NCBI GenBank assembly: GCA_046704385.1 | Contig: JBJKSB010000033.1 | Coordinates: 1-19,157, forward strand | From: GH45 sp046704385 | GTDB taxonomy: Bacteria; Bacteroidota; Bacteroidia; Bacteroidales; SZUA-534 | Direction of reading: 5' to 3' | Length of the DNA: 19,157 bases | In this document: piece after piece, positions 1 to 8,505 of the stretch | Numbering within the stretch: the stretch's first letter is position 1 | How the letters are laid out: each line of letters begins with the position of its first letter | Notes under the pieces: generated by a model | Seen by the model: only the letters and a program-made list of their open reading frames with translations | What the model was told of the DNA's origin: nothing | Databases searched by the model: none | Position numbers and translations under genes: made by a program

Positions 1-1
1 T

Positions 2-682
2 GAATACCTGGAAAACTTTTTTAGCCAGACAACTGACTTTCAAAAAAAAAAGGTTTTAATAACCGCAGGCCCGACCTATGAAAAGATCGATCCGGTAAGA
101 TTTATCGGCAATTATTCATCAGGTAAAATGGGCTTTGCCCTGGCAGAAGTACTCGCAAAAAGAGGAGCCTATGTTATTCTGGTAACCGGCCCAACCTCAA
201 TAGTTGAAAATCACCCCAATATTACACGCATAGATGTTACCTCGGCGGAAGAAATGTATAATGTATGCATAAATCAATTTCCGCACAGCGACATTGCTAT
301 TATGTCAGCAGCTGTGGCTGATTATACTCCGAAAGTAACTCTTTCGCAAAAGCAAAAAAAGAACGATACCGGGTTAACCATTGAATTGAAACCCACCAGG
401 GATATTGCATACGAACTGGGAAAAATAAAAAAGAAATCACAAAAACTTATAGGATTTGCACTTGAAACTGAGAATGAAACTGAAAATGCTGTAAACAAAC
501 TTGAAAAGAAAAACCTTGATTTTATAGTAATAAATTCGCTAAATGATCCGGGTGCAGGTTTTCAGCACGATACAAATAAAATAACCATTATTACAAGAAA
601 GGGCGAAAAAATTCCGTTTGAACTAAATACTAAATCGGAAGTTGCTAAATTTATTGTTAATCATTTAGCAAAATTGATTTAA
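2..682 (+). CDS. coaBC: Bifunctional phosphopantothenoylcysteine decarboxylase/ligase, C-terminal (CoaB) part, 5' end cut by window edge
   Basis: CoaBC makes 4'-phosphopantetheine from 4'-phosphopantothenate in cytosolic CoA synthesis; the CoaB half joins cysteine to phosphopantothenate using CTP. The frame is open from base 2, upstream of the first ATG at 128, so this is the 3' part of a longer gene, about 226 residues covering essentially the CoaB domain. Visible CoaB marks are VLITAGPTYEKIDPVRFIGN at the domain start, NYSSGKMG, SAAVADYTP, a lysine-rich KIKKKSQKLIGFALETE segment, and NDPGAGFQHDTNKI near the end. The flavin-binding CoaC half lies outside the window. An A10 run (42-51) sits just before the CoaB domain. 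The gene is followed after 27 bp by the DUF4835 gene in the same direction, consistent with cotranscription. Family assignment is very secure. Confidence 0.95.
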   Translation, partial: EYLENFFSQTTDFQKKKVLITAGPTYEKIDPVRFIGNYSSGKMGFALAEVLAKRGAYVILVTGPTSIVENHPNITRIDVTSAEEMYNVCINQFPHSDIAIMSAAVADYTPKVTLSQKQKKNDTGLTIELKPTRDIAYELGKIKKKSQKLIGFALETENETENAVNKLEKKNLDFIVINSLNDPGAGFQHDTNKITIITRKGEKIPFELNTKSEVAKFIVNHLAKLI

Positions 683-709
683 TAACTTATAAATTATCAA
701 CTAGTTACA

Positions 710-1615
710 ATGTTTTCAAAATATAAGATACTGGCTGTTTCGTTATTCTTAATTGTTAGCAATTTTTTACCTGCACAGGAACTTAATTGCCAGATTTCGG
801 TAATCTCAAGCCAGATTCAGGGATCGAATAAAAGCGTTTTCGAAACCTTACAAAAAGACCTATATGAGTTTTTAAACACCAGAAACTGGACAAATAATGT
901 TTTCAGCACCGAGGAAAGGATTGAATGCAACTTTTTATTGACACTGTCAAAGCAGATTTCGGTTGACGAGTTCGAAGGAAGTTTACAAGTAACTTCAAGC
1001 CGTCCGGTGTACAATTCAGGTTACTCAAGTCCAATACTTAATTTAAAAGACGACAATGTAAGATTCAAATTTGCCGAAGGAGAAACCCTGGAATTTAATG
1101 ACGCAACCCATAACGACCTGACCTCTCTTTTTGCTTATTATGTATATATAATTTTAGGATTCGATTATGATACGTTTTCACCAATGGGCGGCACCCAATA
1201 TTTTGAAGAAGCTGAAAAAATTGTGAGCACTGCCCAAAGTTCTGCATATAAAGGTTGGAAATCGTTTGAGAGCAGGAAAAACAGGTACTGGCTTACCGAA
1301 AACCTGTTAAATAAAGTTTATGCACCCATCCGTCAATATGAGTATACCTACCACCGTAAAGGGTTAGATATTATGAGCACTAAAGTAGCTGAAGGACGAA
1401 CTGCCATCGCAACAGGCATAAACGATCTTTTACAGGTTCAAAGGCAAAAGTCAAATTCATTCCTGATGCAAATATTTTTTGATGCAAAACGCGACGAAAT
1501 AATCAAGATACTTAAAGAATCGCCCAGCAGCGAAGCCATGCGTGCCATTAATGTATTAAAAGAAGTTGACCCCGCCAATGCCTCTAAATATCAGGATATC
1601 ATAAAGAAACAATAA
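710..1615 (+). CDS. porD: DUF4835 family exported protein (PorD-like, T9SS-associated)
   Basis: A 301-residue protein with a clear Sec signal peptide: basic start MFSKYK, hydrophobic core LAVSLFLIVSNF, and a likely cleavage after LPAQ at about residue 23. The mature part begins with two cysteines (27 and 73) that could form a disulfide. Its N-terminal half, with segments such as FETLQKDLYEFLNTRNWT and FAYYVYIILGFDYDTFSP, matches the DUF4835 pattern as I remember it. DUF4835 proteins are Bacteroidota-specific and are often annotated as the type IX secretion protein PorD; the biochemical role is not known to me. Position between coaBC and recN fits the conserved gene order seen in this phylum. 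Start choice: the ATG at 710 gives a complete signal peptide and lies 27 bp after coaBC. The family call is fairly secure; the T9SS role rests on family annotation. Confidence 0.82.
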   Translation: MFSKYKILAVSLFLIVSNFLPAQELNCQISVISSQIQGSNKSVFETLQKDLYEFLNTRNWTNNVFSTEERIECNFLLTLSKQISVDEFEGSLQVTSSRPVYNSGYSSPILNLKDDNVRFKFAEGETLEFNDATHNDLTSLFAYYVYIILGFDYDTFSPMGGTQYFEEAEKIVSTAQSSAYKGWKSFESRKNRYWLTENLLNKVYAPIRQYEYTYHRKGLDIMSTKVAEGRTAIATGINDLLQVQRQKSNSFLMQIFFDAKRDEIIKILKESPSSEAMRAINVLKEVDPANASKYQDIIKKQ

Positions 1616-1677
1616 AATTGTTAATTATTCTTTCATAACATTATTTCCCGAATAAAACAGGTAAAGTCAAATAATTT

Positions 1678-1685
1678 TAAATTTG
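1678..1685 (+). promoter_or_regulatory. Candidate Bacteroidota -7 promoter box for recN
   Basis: TAAATTTG matches the TAnnTTTG consensus exactly and lies 24 bp before the recN ATG. I see no convincing -33 TTTG element 19-21 bp upstream, and the region is AT-rich, so chance occurrence is possible. The position in the 94-bp gap after the DUF4835 gene makes a separate recN promoter plausible. Confidence 0.4.
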
Positions 1686-1709
1686 TAGCTCAAAATTAAA
1701 TCATTCAGT

Positions 1710-3365
1710 ATGCTCAAGAGATTGAAAGTGCAGAATTACGCCCTTATCCAAAGCCTGGATATTGAGTTTAATGATGATTTTTCTACTTTAACGGGAGAAA
1801 CCGGGGCTGGTAAATCTATTCTTTTAGGTGCACTTTCACTGGTACTTGGGGCACGAGCCGACTCTTCCACACTGAATAATAACCTTGATAAATGCGTAGT
1901 TGAAGGTCTTTTTAAAATTGACAACTATCGTTTAAAACCTTTTTTTAAAGAAAACGATCTCGACTATGAACCTGAGACAATCTTGCGACGTGAAATCAGC
2001 AATACAGGCAAATCCAGGGCTTTTATCAACGACACTCCTGTTACTCTGAATGTTTTAAAAGACCTGGCTGTTCAGTTAATTGACATTCATTCACAGCACG
2101 AAAGCCTGGAATTAAATAATAACCTTTTTCAGCTTAAAGTTATTGACTCGGTGGCTCAAAATGCCAGCCTGCTTAACGATTATAAAAACACATTTGAACA
2201 ATATAAATATTACAAAGCTGAACTTGAAGAGTTGTTGGAATTGGAGCAAAAAGCGACCAAGGACCTCGACTATAACCAATTTCAATACAATCAGTTAAAC
2301 GAATTAAATCTGGGAAACCTTGATCAGGAAAGCCTTGAAAAGGAACTGGAAGTTTTAGAAAATGCTGAAATAATAAAACAAAATCTTTCGGGCTGTGCCG
2401 CAATTTTATCAGGTGAGGAAATAAATGTACTCAACCAGATCAAACAGGTAAAGCAAACACTTGACCGGATTAAAGAAGTATTTCCCCAGGCAGATTCCAT
2501 GCTTGAACGGATTAACAGCATTTCTATCGATTTGAAAGACATTGCCGGTGAAGCAGAATTTTCTGCTGAAAAAATCGAATTTAATCCTGAAAAAGCACTG
2601 CAAATTAAAGACACCCTGAATAATTTGTATGATGCCTATCATAAACATCAGGTTGAAACTATTGCCGATCTGATTGAACTTGAGGCAAAGTTTAAGAAAT
2701 TGGTCGACCAACAGGCAAACGTTGATTTCGAAATAAAAGAAACTCAAAAGAAGTTGCAGGAAACAACAAATTACCTGGAAAAATTGGGTAAACAATTATC
2801 GCAACAGCGAAAACAGGCAACGGGATCTTTTACACAAAATATCACACACCAACTTGCCGAGTTGGGAATGCCATATGCAGTTTTTAACGTCGCTGTAGAA
2901 AGTAATTCACATTTTGGCCCCGATGGTCTGGATAAAGTGACTTTTATGTTTTCGGCAAATAAAAACCAACCCGAACAAAATATATCAAAAATTGCTTCGG
3001 GTGGTGAAATAAGCCGTTTAATGTTGAGCATAAAAGCTATTCTTTCAGAATCGATGGCACTGCCAACAATAATTTTTGATGAAATTGATACTGGTGTTTC
3101 GGGTGAAATTGCCGATAAAATGGCAACCATAATGAAAAAAATGGCTCAAAACATGCAGGTTATCAGCATAACACATCTGCCACAAATTGCTGCCCGTGGC
3201 AAAAATCACTATAAAGTTTATAAAAAAGAAGATGATCGCACAGTTCAAACCCAGATAACATTATTAAATCAATCAGAGCGTATCGAAGAAATTGCCCGCT
3301 TGTTAAGCGGCCGCGATATTTCAAAGGAAGCCATTGAAAATGCAAAAACTCTGATCCATTCTTAA
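1710..3365 (+). CDS. recN: DNA repair protein RecN
   Basis: RecN is an SMC-like ATPase that acts in the cytoplasm in double-strand break repair with RecA. The 551-residue length is normal for the family. The N-terminal ATPase half carries Walker A GETGAGKS (29-36). The middle, about residues 150-370, is rich in Leu/Glu/Lys/Gln and predicted to form the antiparallel coiled-coil arm. The C-terminal half has the ABC signature ASGGEISRLML from residue 429, Walker B TIIFDE (453-458) with the following IDTGVSGE, and the switch histidine in ITHLPQIAARG (His489). All parts needed for ATP binding and hydrolysis are present. It has its own candidate promoter and lies 75 bp before fabI. Confidence 0.97.
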   Translation: MLKRLKVQNYALIQSLDIEFNDDFSTLTGETGAGKSILLGALSLVLGARADSSTLNNNLDKCVVEGLFKIDNYRLKPFFKENDLDYEPETILRREISNTGKSRAFINDTPVTLNVLKDLAVQLIDIHSQHESLELNNNLFQLKVIDSVAQNASLLNDYKNTFEQYKYYKAELEELLELEQKATKDLDYNQFQYNQLNELNLGNLDQESLEKELEVLENAEIIKQNLSGCAAILSGEEINVLNQIKQVKQTLDRIKEVFPQADSMLERINSISIDLKDIAGEAEFSAEKIEFNPEKALQIKDTLNNLYDAYHKHQVETIADLIELEAKFKKLVDQQANVDFEIKETQKKLQETTNYLEKLGKQLSQQRKQATGSFTQNITHQLAELGMPYAVFNVAVESNSHFGPDGLDKVTFMFSANKNQPEQNISKIASGGEISRLMLSIKAILSESMALPTIIFDEIDTGVSGEIADKMATIMKKMAQNMQVISITHLPQIAARGKNHYKVYKKEDDRTVQTQITLLNQSERIEEIARLLSGRDISKEAIENAKTLIHS

Positions 3366-3440
3366 TCGGCAAAGCGGTAAACTATTGAACATAAATGGCG
3401 TAAGTCTGTTATCAAAACGTATTAACTAAACAAAATAAAT

Positions 3441-4304
3441 ATGGCCTATAATTTATTAAAAGGGAAAAAAGGAATCATTTTTGGAGCGTTGAATGAAAAT
3501 TCAATTGCATGGAAAGTTGCTATCAAAGCTTACGAGGAAGGTGCTGAATTTGTACTGACAAATACTCCGGTAGCATTACGTATGGGCGAATTGGATGAAT
3601 TGGCCAAAGCCACCAATGCAAAAGTCATTCCGGCTGATGCAACCAGTTATGAAGATCTGGAAAAACTGGTTAAAGAGTCGATGGAACTTTTCGGTGGTAA
3701 ATTCGATTTTATTCTACATTCTATTGGTATGTCACCCAACGTTCGTAAAGGGTTGTCATACGACGATCTGAATTACGGATATTTTCAGAAAACTCTTGAT
3801 ATTTCTGCAATTTCGTTTCATAAAGTATTACAGGTTGCACGTAAATTTGACGCTATCAATTGTTGGGGTTCTGTAGTAGCACTTTCGTATGTTGCTGCTC
3901 AACGTACCTTATATGGTTATAACGATATGGCTGATGCTAAAGCCTTGCTTGAATCAATTGCACGTAGTTTTGGCTACATTTACGGACGCGATAAAAAAGT
4001 AAGGGTAAACACCATCTCCCAATCACCTACCATGACTACAGCAGGTAGTGGTATCAGGGGTTTTGATAACCTGGTCGATTTTTCAGAACGTACTTCACCT
4101 CTTGGAAATGCGAGCGCCGAAGAATGTGCAGATTATTGTATTACATTATTTTCTGATCTTACGCGAAAAGTTACCATGCAAAACCTTTTCCACGATGGTG
4201 GTTTCTCAAGCATGGGTATGAGTTACCGCGCTATGAAACAATACAATAAAAGTTTTGAAGTGGACAGTTTTAATGATGTTGATGAAATACCAAAAGAGTG
4301 GTAA
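3441..4304 (+). CDS. fabI: Enoyl-[acyl-carrier-protein] reductase (NADH), FabI
   Basis: FabI reduces trans-2-enoyl-ACP to acyl-ACP, the last step of each fatty-acid elongation cycle in the cytoplasm. The 287-residue protein is a short-chain dehydrogenase/reductase with the FabI-type nucleotide-binding segment GALNENSIAWKVA (from residue 15) instead of the classical GxxxGxG. The catalytic pair is Tyr160 and Lys167 (Y-x6-K in YNDMADAK), with the second conserved tyrosine at 150, giving the same spacing as Tyr146/Tyr156/Lys163 of the E. coli enzyme. The NAD/substrate loop SQSPTMTTAGSGI and the C-terminal HDGGFSSMGM are also present. It is about 25 residues longer than the E. coli enzyme, mainly at the C-terminus (KQYNKSFEVDSFNDVDEIPK), which I recall as usual in Bacteroidota. 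It converges on the gene ending at 4468 across a palindromic repeat. Confidence 0.96.
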   Translation: MAYNLLKGKKGIIFGALNENSIAWKVAIKAYEEGAEFVLTNTPVALRMGELDELAKATNAKVIPADATSYEDLEKLVKESMELFGGKFDFILHSIGMSPNVRKGLSYDDLNYGYFQKTLDISAISFHKVLQVARKFDAINCWGSVVALSYVAAQRTLYGYNDMADAKALLESIARSFGYIYGRDKKVRVNTISQSPTMTTAGSGIRGFDNLVDFSERTSPLGNASAEECADYCITLFSDLTRKVTMQNLFHDGGFSSMGMSYRAMKQYNKSFEVDSFNDVDEIPKEW

Positions 4305-4320
4305 AATAAAAGTATTTTAA

Positions 4321-4461
4321 AGGGCTGTCCAAAAAGTATTTGATTTGGTCATTGCGAACGAAGTGAAGCAATCTATTTGAGAAGAATTGTTACTCAATAT
4401 AGAGATTGCTTCGTCGTTCCTAATCGCAATGACACTTCAAATCAAATTTTAGGCAACTCCA
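4321..4461. repeat. Palindromic MITE-like intergenic repeat between fabI and the glycosyltransferase-like gene
   Basis: The left arm (4336-4374: TTTGATTTG, then GTCATTGCGAACGAAGTG, then AAGCAATCT) and the right arm (4403-4450: AGATTGCTTCGTCGTTCC, then TCGCAATGAC, then CAAATCAAA) are inverted copies with small indels, joined by a 28-bp spacer. The homology extends weakly outward: 4322-4330 (GGGCTGTCC) against 4451-4460 (AGGCAACTCC, whose reverse complement is GGAGTTGCCT). The whole unit is about 140 bp with no ORF. The ATTGCGAACGAAGTGAAGCAATCT core looks like a dispersed intergenic repeat I associate with many bacterial genomes. In RNA it would fold into one long hairpin and may also separate the two convergent genes. 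Confidence 0.72.
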
Positions 4462-4467
4462 TTTTTT

Positions 4468-6444
4468 CTAATTTACTTTTTTAATTTTCAGTTGTTCAGC
4501 CTTAGCAAAACATTCTTTTGATTCCTCATCAAATCCAAGCTTTGATGCGGCAATTCCAAGGTTTATATATATCTGCGGATCACTTTTTTCAAGTTTAAGT
4601 GCCTTTTTACAATAATCATAAGCAGCCTGGTTATTTCCCTGGAAACCATAAGCAGTTCCTAAATCTTTTATTGCCTCAACCTTGTCGGGATTAATTTCGA
4701 CTGCCTTCTTTAAAAAGACTATACTTTTATCCAGGTCATTAAAATACCGCCCATACAGTACTCCAAGCCGGTAATTTAACACGTAGCTTTCTTTATTGAA
4801 TTTGTACAGGGCTTTATAATATGCAAGTTGGAGGTTTCTGTCGTTACTTTGCTGAAGCACAATGTCGGCATTATTCCAAACACTTTCGTTACCTGGCTGG
4901 CGCTTAATCACTTCAAGATAACAATCAACCGCTCCTTTAATATCCTTTTTTGAATCGTATAAAACATTACCCAGCAAAAGCCAGGCATCAACATATTCAG
5001 GATAAATTTTTAGCGACCTCCGTAAATATTTTTCTGATTGCCTGTATAAATCAGCCTGCTCTTTTTTATCGGTAACTGTTTTACCTTTTTCCCAAAGCTT
5101 ACCTCCGGCTGAACAAGTGCTTTTTGCACTATTAAAGGAAGTTTTTACATCGGTGGTAAATAAAGTTAAATCGTTTTTCCAGGCCCGGTTTCGTGCAATA
5201 GTTTTTATAGGATAAAAGATAAGCACGTACAGAAAAAAAACTCCGGTAATTATTTTTGCAGTCTGTTTTCTCTCAGCTAAGGTCAGCAATGCAAACCAGG
5301 CAATTACAAGACACCAAAATACAGAAGGCATAAACACAAAACGCTCATTCATAAAGGTTCCCACATTAATTACCAGATTAGAAACCAATGCAAAACTTGC
5401 AGCAAACGCAATAATTGAAAAAGAAACGAGAGTTTTTGCCTGAAATCCCTTCACCGCCACCCATCCTAAAAAAATTATTACGAATAACATAAATAGAACC
5501 CCAATATTCGAAAAACCTACCAATCCGATATGATAGGGATAATAATCGAATGTTAAAGGATGTGGAAATATCAGTAACTTCAAATATATCAGCCAGGTAT
5601 AAATTACTGTGGCATATTTTTCATTGGCTGTAGCACCCAGAAATGGATTATTCATTAATTCGGACGAAATTGCAGAATGAAAACCGCCCAACACCGCATT
5701 TCGGATTAATATAAATGAAAGCGAACAGATTATCAGTAATCCACTTATTAAAAATAATTGTTTGATTGATTTCCTGGTAAAGAAATACAGCCCTAAGGGA
5801 ATAATTATAACAAATGCAATGGCATTTTCTTTCGACATTAGTCCCAGGAATAAAAACACTATACTTAACAGGAGCTGATATTTTCCTGAACCATGATAAA
5901 ACCTAAGGGCTGAATAAAAGGCCAGCAAAGAAAACAACAGGCTCATAATCTCATCGCGACCTTTAATATTAGCCACTACCTCAGTATGTATCGGATGAAG
6001 CAAAAATAACAGACCGGTTAATAATGCCAATTTTTTTGCATGAATCTCCCCAAAACGTTCAGAAAAAAGGTTCAGGATTACCAGATAGATTAAAAAACCC
6101 ACAAGTGCATATAATAAAATATTCACAAAATGGCTTATAAAAGGTTTGATGCCAAACAACTGGTATTCAATGGCAAAAGTTACCATTGAAAGCGGACGGT
6201 AACGTCCTCCTTCTACCAGTTTTTTTTCTTTACCGAAAAATCCTGTAAAAGAATCATTTTTTAGGATTTCAGGTATCCCTTTTAATCCTTGTTTGGTAAA
6301 TTCATTTTTTGAAATAACTATAGAATCGTCCAGCGCGTAATCGTGACCCAGGGTATTTCCATAAAATAAAAAAGCTGCCAGTAGCGATACTATTAAAATT
6401 TGCAGGTTGCTAAGTTTTTCAACTAAAGCATTTAAGCTTTGCAT
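4468..6444 (-). CDS. Multi-pass GT-C-like membrane protein with C-terminal TPR repeats (TMTC/PMT-like)
   Basis: A 658-residue protein in two parts. Residues 1 to about 415 contain 11-12 hydrophobic helices. The first long external loop holds an Asp-Asp pair (39-40 in ALDDSIV), then GRYRPLSMVTFAIEYQLFG and HPIHTEVVANIKGRDEIMS, which resemble the TMTC/DUF1736 and related PMT/ArnT-type GT-C transferases. In those families the first-loop acidic residues take part in catalysis and the donor is lipid-linked sugar. Residues about 450-655 are tetratricopeptide repeats (for example SEKYLRRSLKIYPEYVDAWL, AVEINPDKVEAIKDLGTAYG, YDYCKKALKLEKSDPQIYIN), expected to be periplasmic and to bind protein. It starts 5 nt after the triple-FKBP gene, as last gene of the envelope-folding operon. 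Activity as a protein O-glycosyltransferase is inferred, not shown; a membrane scaffold role is the main alternative. Confidence 0.75.
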   Translation of the reverse strand: MQSLNALVEKLSNLQILIVSLLAAFLFYGNTLGHDYALDDSIVISKNEFTKQGLKGIPEILKNDSFTGFFGKEKKLVEGGRYRPLSMVTFAIEYQLFGIKPFISHFVNILLYALVGFLIYLVILNLFSERFGEIHAKKLALLTGLLFLLHPIHTEVVANIKGRDEIMSLLFSLLAFYSALRFYHGSGKYQLLLSIVFLFLGLMSKENAIAFVIIIPLGLYFFTRKSIKQLFLISGLLIICSLSFILIRNAVLGGFHSAISSELMNNPFLGATANEKYATVIYTWLIYLKLLIFPHPLTFDYYPYHIGLVGFSNIGVLFMLFVIIFLGWVAVKGFQAKTLVSFSIIAFAASFALVSNLVINVGTFMNERFVFMPSVFWCLVIAWFALLTLAERKQTAKIITGVFFLYVLIFYPIKTIARNRAWKNDLTLFTTDVKTSFNSAKSTCSAGGKLWEKGKTVTDKKEQADLYRQSEKYLRRSLKIYPEYVDAWLLLGNVLYDSKKDIKGAVDCYLEVIKRQPGNESVWNNADIVLQQSNDRNLQLAYYKALYKFNKESYVLNYRLGVLYGRYFNDLDKSIVFLKKAVEINPDKVEAIKDLGTAYGFQGNNQAAYDYCKKALKLEKSDPQIYINLGIAASKLGFDEESKECFAKAEQLKIKKVN

Positions 6445-6449
6445 GGCTG

Positions 6450-7652
6450 TTATTTTAATACATCAATAACCTCAATATCAAAAATAAGATCGGTATTTGG
6501 ATCAATTTGACCAGGAACACCTTTTTCACCATAAGCCAGTTTTGAAGGCACGATTAGTTGAAATTTTGAACCTTTTCGCATCAGTTTTAGTCCTTCGTCC
6601 CAGCCTTCAATAACGGCACCAATACCAACAGGTATTTTTATGGGCTCGAATCGTTTTACCGATGAATCAAACAATTCGCCATTGGTATAATAGCCCGAAT
6701 AATTGACTACAACAATATCTTCATCTTTAATTAAATCACCCGTTCCCGGTTCAAGAATGACATACTTAAGTCCTGACGGTGTTTCATGCACTTCTTTATT
6801 GCTGATATCCCATCGTTTAACCGGAGGAGGCGGCACAAGGTCAACCATTTCAATATCCATTGTGATATCGGTTTTTGGGGGTACAACATTGTTTAACCCT
6901 TCATCACCATAAGCCAGTTTATATGGAATAATTAATCTTATTTTCGAACCTTTTTTCATAAAAAACAAACCCATATCCCAACCAGGAATTACCTGGTTAA
7001 TTCCTGCGGTAATCCTTACCGGATCGCCTTTTTTCCTGGACGAATCGAAAATAGTTCCGTCAGGCAGATAACATGTATAATGAACATAAGCATTATCGCC
7101 CATTTGGGTATATTCACCGGTTCCTTCCTTTACAATATAATATTTTAGATTTTTTTTCCCTTTATGAAGCTTTAAGCCTTCCACATTAAAAGGTTTTATT
7201 GGCTCACCCTTATCGACCTGCAACAAAGCAATTTCAAAAATCAGTGTTGCATATGGAGGAACCTTACCGTGACCATCTTTCCCATATGCAAGTTCGGGAG
7301 GAACTACTAATAAAATAGCTCCGCCTGGTTTTATCTTCCTTAAACCTTCGTCCCAGCCCTTTGTTACCTGACCCTGCCCCAAATAAAAATCAATGGGTCC
7401 CGTATCGGCAGATGAATCATAGATGGAATCGTTCTCGAATTTGGCATAATAATGCACCCAAAGCCTGTCGCCGTCGGTTGGGAAATCACCACTGCCCTGA
7501 CGGGTTATTTTGTATTTTAATCCCGATGGGGTTGTAATCAAATCCGGATCATCCTTGTAGGTCTGGGAATAACCTAATTGCTCTCCGGCAAACCACAAAG
7601 CCAGTAAGACAATAATAATCCTTATATATTGTTGTTTCTTACTTCTCAACAT
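6450..7652 (-). CDS. Exported peptidyl-prolyl isomerase with three tandem FKBP domains
   Basis: A 400-residue protein with an N-terminal hydrophobic signal (YIRIIIVLLALWF), no lipobox cysteine, and a likely signal peptidase I site near GYSQ (27-30), so it is probably soluble in the periplasm. Three FKBP domains follow at about 40-146, 158-272 and 290-399. All keep the main pocket residues equivalent to FKBP12 Asp37, Trp59 and Tyr82: Asp79/Trp100/Tyr123, Asp203/Trp225/Tyr248 and Asp329/Trp351/Tyr374. The FKBP12 Phe36 position is Tyr in domain 1. A PPPP linker (273-277 area) separates domains 2 and 3. I chose the ATG at 7652 over the TTG at 7670: it gives a better signal peptide and a 14-nt overlap with the upstream gene. 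It is the most fully conserved isomerase of the operon. Confidence 0.9.
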   Translation of the reverse strand: MLRSKKQQYIRIIIVLLALWFAGEQLGYSQTYKDDPDLITTPSGLKYKITRQGSGDFPTDGDRLWVHYYAKFENDSIYDSSADTGPIDFYLGQGQVTKGWDEGLRKIKPGGAILLVVPPELAYGKDGHGKVPPYATLIFEIALLQVDKGEPIKPFNVEGLKLHKGKKNLKYYIVKEGTGEYTQMGDNAYVHYTCYLPDGTIFDSSRKKGDPVRITAGINQVIPGWDMGLFFMKKGSKIRLIIPYKLAYGDEGLNNVVPPKTDITMDIEMVDLVPPPPVKRWDISNKEVHETPSGLKYVILEPGTGDLIKDEDIVVVNYSGYYTNGELFDSSVKRFEPIKIPVGIGAVIEGWDEGLKLMRKGSKFQLIVPSKLAYGEKGVPGQIDPNTDLIFDIEVIDVLK

Positions 7653-8490
7653 CCAAAAGTTCCATTTCAAAAATCAGTGTTGAATAAGGAGGTATCGGCC
7701 CGCGCTGAACGCTGCCATAAGCCAGATACGATGGTATAATAACTTTATACTTACCACCCACTTTCATTTTACCCAGGGCTTCGTCCCAACCCTGAATTAC
7801 CTGTCCGATACCATATACAAACTCAAATGGTTCTTTACGATCATACGATGAATCAAAAATTCTTCCATCAATAAAATAACCCATGTAATTTACAGTAACT
7901 TTTTTCCCGGGTTTTGGAGCCGGGCCATTGCCTTTTCTCAATTCGATTAAATACAAACCGCTCATGGTAGGTTCAATGGTAATATTGGCACGTTCAAGGT
8001 AATCTTTCAATAACATGTCTTCCTGTCGTTGGTCACTTACCCTTGCGGCGTTTCTCTCTTTTACAAAATCATCATAAGGAGTAATGTCAATTAACCTAAT
8101 GTAAAAGGTAAGCTTTTCGTCCGGTTCAAAATCCCGGGGCGGATCAACCCGTTTGGTTTTAGTATAATAGTTCAATGCATTTATTTTAAAAACAGCACTA
8201 TCTCCCTTGTGCATCATTATCAATGCATCTTCAATACTACCACCTTCGTGAGAGGGTTTATTAAGCTGGATACGAAAAGGAGCTGATTCCTCCAACGTTT
8301 TATTATTTTTATCCGTAAAACGCATTTGTATTGCTACCACATCCCCCACTTTTGGCAAAGCGCTGCCATCGTGCTTTTCAATAAATTTGTACTCTAACCC
8401 TTTTTCATTTACGTGGAAATCGTTATTTACACACGACAAAGCTACTACTGCAATTAGCAGCAACAATTTAAACTTTCGTGATACAAACAT
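7639..8490 (-). CDS. FKBP-type peptidyl-prolyl isomerase lipoprotein with degenerate N-terminal FKBP-like domain
   Basis: A 283-residue lipoprotein: signal FKLLLLIAVVALSC with lipobox Cys20. The C-terminal FKBP domain (about 175-283) has an intact pocket: IFDSS with Asp213, VIQGWDEAL with Trp235, LAYG with Tyr258, and the PPYSTLIFEMELLDV ending. The N-terminal half (about 30-137) follows the FKBP outline (GLEYKFIEKHDG, GDVVAIQMRF, GSIEDALIMMHKGDSAVFKI, EKLTFYIRLIDI) but has no FDSS, no GW and no AYG. It is therefore probably not catalytic and may bind clients or dimerise. A charged linker (140-165) joins the halves. It is a paralogue of the next upstream gene (8506-9387), from which it is separated by 15 nt. 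Expected location is a membrane facing the periplasm. Confidence 0.88.
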   Translation of the reverse strand: MFVSRKFKLLLLIAVVALSCVNNDFHVNEKGLEYKFIEKHDGSALPKVGDVVAIQMRFTDKNNKTLEESAPFRIQLNKPSHEGGSIEDALIMMHKGDSAVFKINALNYYTKTKRVDPPRDFEPDEKLTFYIRLIDITPYDDFVKERNAARVSDQRQEDMLLKDYLERANITIEPTMSGLYLIELRKGNGPAPKPGKKVTVNYMGYFIDGRIFDSSYDRKEPFEFVYGIGQVIQGWDEALGKMKVGGKYKVIIPSYLAYGSVQRGPIPPYSTLIFEMELLDVEK

Positions 8491-8505
8491 AATAATGTGT
8501 GATTT

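Noticed and set aside
2173..3372. Several long minus-strand ORFs across recN
   Set aside because: They are out-of-frame shadows of a complete, highly conserved recN and have no recognisable domains.
3401..3408. TAAGTCTG as a -7 promoter box for fabI
   Set aside because: One mismatch to TAnnTTTG and the only upstream TTG (3385-3387) is too close; not better than chance.
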